Below are positions 32,494 through 36,065 of a stretch of DNA of 36,065 nucleotides, piece after piece. Position 1 is the first letter of the stretch; each line of letters opens with the position of its first letter. The stretch is from an uncultured Lachnospiraceae bacterium (GTDB lineage: Bacteria; Bacillota; Clostridia; Lachnospirales; Lachnospiraceae), in NCBI GenBank assembly GCA_902799015.1, contig CADBZI010000046.1:1-36065 (forward strand). The letters are read 5' to 3'. The notes below the pieces were generated by a model. It was not told the origin of the DNA. It made no database searches and worked only from the letters and a program-made list of their open reading frames with translations. The position numbers were made by a program, and so were the translations under genes.

Positions 32494-34920
32494 TTATGAC
32501 AAAGCAGAAAACGGATCCTCCGGATCGATCTGTCCGGGATCAAAGGCATACGCTGCCAGCGGGTCATCCGGATCAGCCTGCCCTGCATCAGAGGAATCAT
32601 CTGCCGGCAATGCTTCCCTCCCGTCTTTGGCCGCTTCCTGCCGGAGATAAAGGTCCAGACTGGTATACCGCTTCTCCTGTGTCCCGTTGTCGATCATTGC
32701 GTTCATCACGTCCGGATTGCCGATCAGTACAACCATCCGCCTGGCACGGGTAACAGCCGTATACAAAAGATTCCGGTTCATCAGCATCCTGGGACCGGAA
32801 AGCAGCGGAATCACGACTGCCGGATATTCACTTCCCTGCGATTTGTGGATGGTTACCGCATAGGACAGCTCCAGCTGGTCGAGTTCTCCGAATTCATATT
32901 CGACATATCGATCTTCATCGAATACAACGGTAAGGGTCTGTGTGAATGGATCAATTTTTCTCAGAATCCCCATATCCCCGTTGAACACGCCCTGTCCGGT
33001 ATGAAGCACTGCCTGGTGCCTTCCTCGCTGCGTCCACTCGATCTGATAGTTATTGCGCACCTGCATCACCCGGTCGCCTTCCCGAAACAGCGTATCCCCC
33101 CGGCTATGCTCCGCCTTCCCGTCAGAAGGAGGATTCAGATAGGATTGCATGGCCTTATTGAGATTCGTAATTCCGAGCACACCCTTTTTCATCGGTGCCA
33201 GAACCTGAATCTCTGAACCGGAGACCTTCAGGTAGCGGGGCAGATTGTCCTGCACCAGCTTGATCGCGGTTCCGATAATCGTACCGGGATCCATTTCCCT
33301 GATGAAAAAGAAGTCGGGGCTTTTGCTGCTGATCACAGGATGCTCTCCACGGTTGATCTTATGCGCATTTACAACAATATCGCTTTGCAGCGCCTGGCGG
33401 AAGATCCGGCTGAGTGTGATCGTCGGAATCATCCCGGACGCGATCAGGTCTCCCAGAACCCGGCCCGGCCCGACGCTGGGGAGCTGATCCGCATCACCCA
33501 CCAGGATCAGGTGCATGCCCGGTACGATCGCGCTGAGCAGGGACTGAAACAGGTAAAGGTCCACCATCGACATTTCATCAACGATCACCACATCACAGTC
33601 GAGTGGATCCTCTATGCCCTTATTGAAGTACAGCACATCCTCCGGATCCCCGTTCACCTCCAGGAGCCGGTGGATCGTGCGCGCCTCGCGGCCGCAGGCC
33701 TCTTTCATCCTTTTGGCAGCCCTGCCGGTCGGTGCCGCAAGCTCGATGCTAAGACCCTCCTCCTCAAACACGCGGATCATCGTATTGATCGTGGTGGTTT
33801 TTCCGGTTCCGGGGCCTCCCGTAAGAATCAGGAGCGTCCCTCTTTGCGCCTCGACAACTGCCTCCAGCTGAGATTCATCCAGTTCATAGCCGGAAGCGGA
33901 CGCTGCCTGCACCGCCTTCTGCCTGGCCTCCTCGATCGAACACCGGGTTCTGAGATTCCGCTCCAGCACCATCCGTGCCGTGCGCAGCTGGGCATAGAAT
34001 GCTCTGGCGCTGTATACCCTGCTTTCTTCGTCTTCCGTTTTCAGTATGACCTTCTTCTCCACCGCCAGATCCAGAATGCAGGCGCCGACCGGATCATCGG
34101 CGCCCTCGAGCGCCTTTGGCGAAGAGATTGCTTCCCTGCCCGGATCGAAGCCCTGGAACTGTCCGTAATCTCCCAGAAGACGCTTCGTTCGCTCCACCAG
34201 AAGCGCTCTTGGCAGATACAGGCTTCCCTCGCCTGCTGCGGCTTCCAGTGTATACAGAATCGCACTGCAGATTCGAAATCTGGAATCGACCGGGATCTGT
34301 GCTCTCATGGCAATCTCATCCGCAGTGTGAAAACCGATTCCCCGTACCTCATCTGCCAGTCGGTAAGGGTTCTCCCGCAGAATCGAATAGATATCCGGCC
34401 CGTATTGATTCCAGATCTTCAGTGCAAGGGTATTGGAAATGTTGTACCGGGAAAGAAACAGAAGGCCATCCCGAAGATCGCGCTTCTCATAGAGCTGAGC
34501 CGCGATCTCCCGCGCCTTCTTTGCTGAAATCCCCTTGATCTCTGCAAGCCGCTCCGGCTCTTCGTCCAGAATCCGGAACGTATCTTTCCCGAACGCCTTG
34601 ACAATCCGGTGCGCCAGAGCCTGCCTGACCCCACTGATCATCCCCGATCCAAGGTATCGTTCCATCGCCGCGATACTGTCCGGGCGGCGGATCTCAAAGG
34701 AGGCAATCTTAAACTGCTCTCCATAGACCGCATGCGTCACCCAGTTGCCTTCCAGCTGCAAAAGCTCGCCTTCCCCGACATCCGGCAAAGATCCGACCGC
34801 AGTAAAAACACTGTCCAGACCTTTCTTTTCCAGAGCTGGATCCAACAAGATCAGGACAGTATAGCCGTTCTCTTCATTCCGGTATGTGATATGCTCAACA
34901 TATCCTGTAACTGTTTCCAT
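32494..34920 (-). CDS. recD2: RecD2-like DNA helicase
   Basis: This superfamily 1B 5'-3' helicase acts outside RecBCD. The 808-aa product opens with an OB-like N-terminal part (VTGYVEHITYRNEENGYTV), then helix-hairpin-helix-like segments (ISAKKAREIAAQ, GIGFHTADEIAM). Walker A is GGPGTGKTT at about 368-376. VDEMSMVD follows, then GDADQLPSVGPG, and LSYAVTIHKSQGSEYP and AVTRARR near the end. The C-terminus is an Asp/Pro-rich tail. The ATG at 34920 with GGAAGGAAAC upstream is preferred over a TTG four codons earlier. It lies 32 nt after the mreB-type gene. Confidence 0.94.
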   Translation of the reverse strand: METVTGYVEHITYRNEENGYTVLILLDPALEKKGLDSVFTAVGSLPDVGEGELLQLEGNWVTHAVYGEQFKIASFEIRRPDSIAAMERYLGSGMISGVRQALAHRIVKAFGKDTFRILDEEPERLAEIKGISAKKAREIAAQLYEKRDLRDGLLFLSRYNISNTLALKIWNQYGPDIYSILRENPYRLADEVRGIGFHTADEIAMRAQIPVDSRFRICSAILYTLEAAAGEGSLYLPRALLVERTKRLLGDYGQFQGFDPGREAISSPKALEGADDPVGACILDLAVEKKVILKTEDEESRVYSARAFYAQLRTARMVLERNLRTRCSIEEARQKAVQAASASGYELDESQLEAVVEAQRGTLLILTGGPGTGKTTTINTMIRVFEEEGLSIELAAPTGRAAKRMKEACGREARTIHRLLEVNGDPEDVLYFNKGIEDPLDCDVVIVDEMSMVDLYLFQSLLSAIVPGMHLILVGDADQLPSVGPGRVLGDLIASGMIPTITLSRIFRQALQSDIVVNAHKINRGEHPVISSKSPDFFFIREMDPGTIIGTAIKLVQDNLPRYLKVSGSEIQVLAPMKKGVLGITNLNKAMQSYLNPPSDGKAEHSRGDTLFREGDRVMQVRNNYQIEWTQRGRHQAVLHTGQGVFNGDMGILRKIDPFTQTLTVVFDEDRYVEYEFGELDQLELSYAVTIHKSQGSEYPAVVIPLLSGPRMLMNRNLLYTAVTRARRMVVLIGNPDVMNAMIDNGTQEKRYTSLDLYLRQEAAKDGREALPADDSSDAGQADPDDPLAAYAFDPGQIDPEDPFSALS

Positions 34921-34952
34921 GTTTCCTTCCAAAACACGGCAGTGCCGCTCTT

Positions 34953-35933
34953 TTATTCCAGCACGAGCTCCGCGTACCGGCCGGTTCCGATTGCCACCGC
35001 GCAGAGCGGATCATCGGCTGTCACCACGTTCACGCCGGTCCTTGACTCTAAGAGCTCCTCCAGTCCGTCGATCAAAGACCCGCCGCCTACCAGGACAATT
35101 CCGCGGCTCACAACGTCAGAGGCAAGCTCCGGAGGCGTCTTCTCCAGCACACTGTGCACCGCCTCAACCACTCTTGTCGTGAGCTCTCTGCATGCCAGCC
35201 TGCAGTCTTCGGAGCTGATGCGGACCTTCTTGGGAAGGCCTGTCTCGATATCTCTTCCGATGAACTCCAGAAAACGCTCCTCCGGACGCTCATATACCGT
35301 TCCGACCTGCATCTTGATCTCTTCCGCGGCTGCCCGCTCGATCACTACGCCAAACTGATTCCTGACATAGCGGATGATCGCCTCATCGTAGTCATTTCCG
35401 CCCACCTTGACATGCGTGCTGACCACGATTCCGTCCATGGAAAGGATTGCGACATTGGTGCTCCCGCCTCCTATGTCAACGATCATATTTCCGCAGGGCT
35501 TTGAAAAATCAATGCCTGCTCCGATGGCCGCGGCGATCGGCTCCTCTACCATATGCACATCTCTGGCGCCTGCCTGATAGGCAGCATCCTCCACCGCATG
35601 TCTCTCCACCTGGGTCAGTCCCACCGGAACACTGATGCTGACGCGCGGTTTGCGGAAGGACAGCCTACCGACCGCCTTCTGGATGAAATAGCGAAGCATC
35701 TGCTCCGTCACCACATAGTCCGCGATGATTCCATTTTCGAGCGGATGAATCTGCGTCAGATTCCCTGCCGCCCGGGACAGCTGGATCCTGGCCTCTTCGC
35801 CGATCGCGCGAATCTTCTCCTCATCCCTGTCAAAGGCAGCAACGGAAGGCTCCTTCAGCACGACACCTCTGCCGCGCACATAGACCAGAATGCTGGATGT
35901 GCCAAGATCAATTCCCACATCTGTAATTGCCAT
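34953..35933 (-). CDS. mreB: Rod shape-determining protein MreB/Mbl
   Basis: This actin-like filament protein (326 aa) guides lateral wall synthesis under the membrane. Family motifs are present: phosphate-1 VGIDLGTSSILVYVRGRG, the PVGLTQVERHAVEDAAYQAGA region, MVEEPIAAAIGAG, phosphate-2 VDIGGGSTNVAIL, KVGGNDYDEAI and GIVLVGGGSLIDGLEELL. The N-terminal membrane helix seen in some MreBs is absent. It starts 18 nt after the lgt stop with AAGGA near the start. Which paralogue it is (MreB, Mbl or MreBH) cannot be told here. Confidence 0.93.
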   Translation of the reverse strand: MAITDVGIDLGTSSILVYVRGRGVVLKEPSVAAFDRDEEKIRAIGEEARIQLSRAAGNLTQIHPLENGIIADYVVTEQMLRYFIQKAVGRLSFRKPRVSISVPVGLTQVERHAVEDAAYQAGARDVHMVEEPIAAAIGAGIDFSKPCGNMIVDIGGGSTNVAILSMDGIVVSTHVKVGGNDYDEAIIRYVRNQFGVVIERAAAEEIKMQVGTVYERPEERFLEFIGRDIETGLPKKVRISSEDCRLACRELTTRVVEAVHSVLEKTPPELASDVVSRGIVLVGGGSLIDGLEELLESRTGVNVVTADDPLCAVAIGTGRYAELVLE

Positions 35934-35951
35934 AGTTATGTCCTTCCATTT

Positions 35952-36065
35952 CTATCTGTGCCTGCGCAGCAAAGCAATCAGGATGGCTGCTGCAGCTGCA
36001 AGCAGTGCCGACAGCACCTGGGATACCGCAATTTCGGTACCGGGGATCAGAAGCTGGTCCGTTCG
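35952..36065 (-). CDS. lgt: Prolipoprotein diacylglyceryl transferase, C-terminal end (partial)
   Basis: The final 37 codons of a gene entering from the right edge read RTDQLLIPGTEIAVSQVLSA, then an Ala/Leu-rich membrane span ending LLRRHR and a TAG stop. The opening R-T-D-x-L and the following V-S-Q-x-L-S are characteristic of the last part of Lgt, which attaches diacylglycerol to lipoprotein signal Cys. With so little sequence the name is probable rather than certain. Confidence 0.7.
   Translation of the reverse strand, partial: RTDQLLIPGTEIAVSQVLSALLAAAAAILIALLRRHR

Overview
The window is a moderately GC-rich chromosomal segment of a Firmicute, most likely a Lachnospiraceae-like member of Clostridia. 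The basis is the 5' end of a 16S rRNA gene at the left edge, Clostridia-like gene orders (hpf-secA-prfB; the t6A cluster tsaE-tsaB-rimI-...-tsaD), strong SD sequences, UGA used as an ordinary stop, a eukaryotic-type HisA, and Glu/Ser/Thr-rich linkers in the secreted proteins. It is mainly a core-genome region: no phage, IS, integrase or CRISPR array was seen.

Layout. 1-720 (minus): the start of an rRNA operon headed by two tRNA-Ser genes, with one consensus promoter upstream and a boxA-like, heavily folded leader before 16S. 721-1905: a secreted protein with a peptidoglycan-binding-like domain. 2026-6781 (minus): tsaE-tsaB-rimI-rnz-tsaD-ispD, a tRNA maturation cluster plus an isoprenoid gene. 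6871-8012 (minus): a Nudix hydrolase and the queuosine-precursor transporter queT, preceded by a likely preQ1-I riboswitch and a palindrome over the promoter. 8182-10864 (plus): a cobalt/nickel ECF importer cbiM-cbiQ-cbiO. 10938-12208 (plus): two small membrane proteins, closed by a strong terminator. 12305-14051 (minus): thrH and an SPFH-domain protein with a zinc ribbon.

14175-18741 (minus): hpf-secA-prfB. The prfB copy is broken: the DNA for the GGQ loop is missing and the frame shifts at the junction. 18927-26601 (minus): a one-carbon/NAD/redox set of glyA, a broken putative ArsP_2-type transporter, hslO, nadE, fhs and a eukaryotic-type hisA. 26760-27254: a CPBP-family membrane protease. 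27282-27483: a very structured non-coding stretch I could not identify. 27513-32276 (minus): a membrane Ser/Thr kinase coupled to a large Ig-like surface protein, with a terminator/attenuator before the kinase. 32494-36065 (minus): recD2, an mreB-type gene and the 3' end of a probable lgt.

How it fits together: most genes serve translation and tRNA modification (rRNA, tRNA, t6A, queuosine uptake, RF2, HPF), secretion and envelope (SecA, MreB, Lgt, surface protein/kinase), and folate one-carbon metabolism (GlyA, Fhs). The points most worth checking are the GGQ-less prfB, a second deletion-plus-frameshift in the transporter at about 25.08 kb, the unexplained structured element near 27.4 kb, the uncharacterised kinase/surface-protein pair, and the 49-bp tandem copies of the tsaD 3' end.
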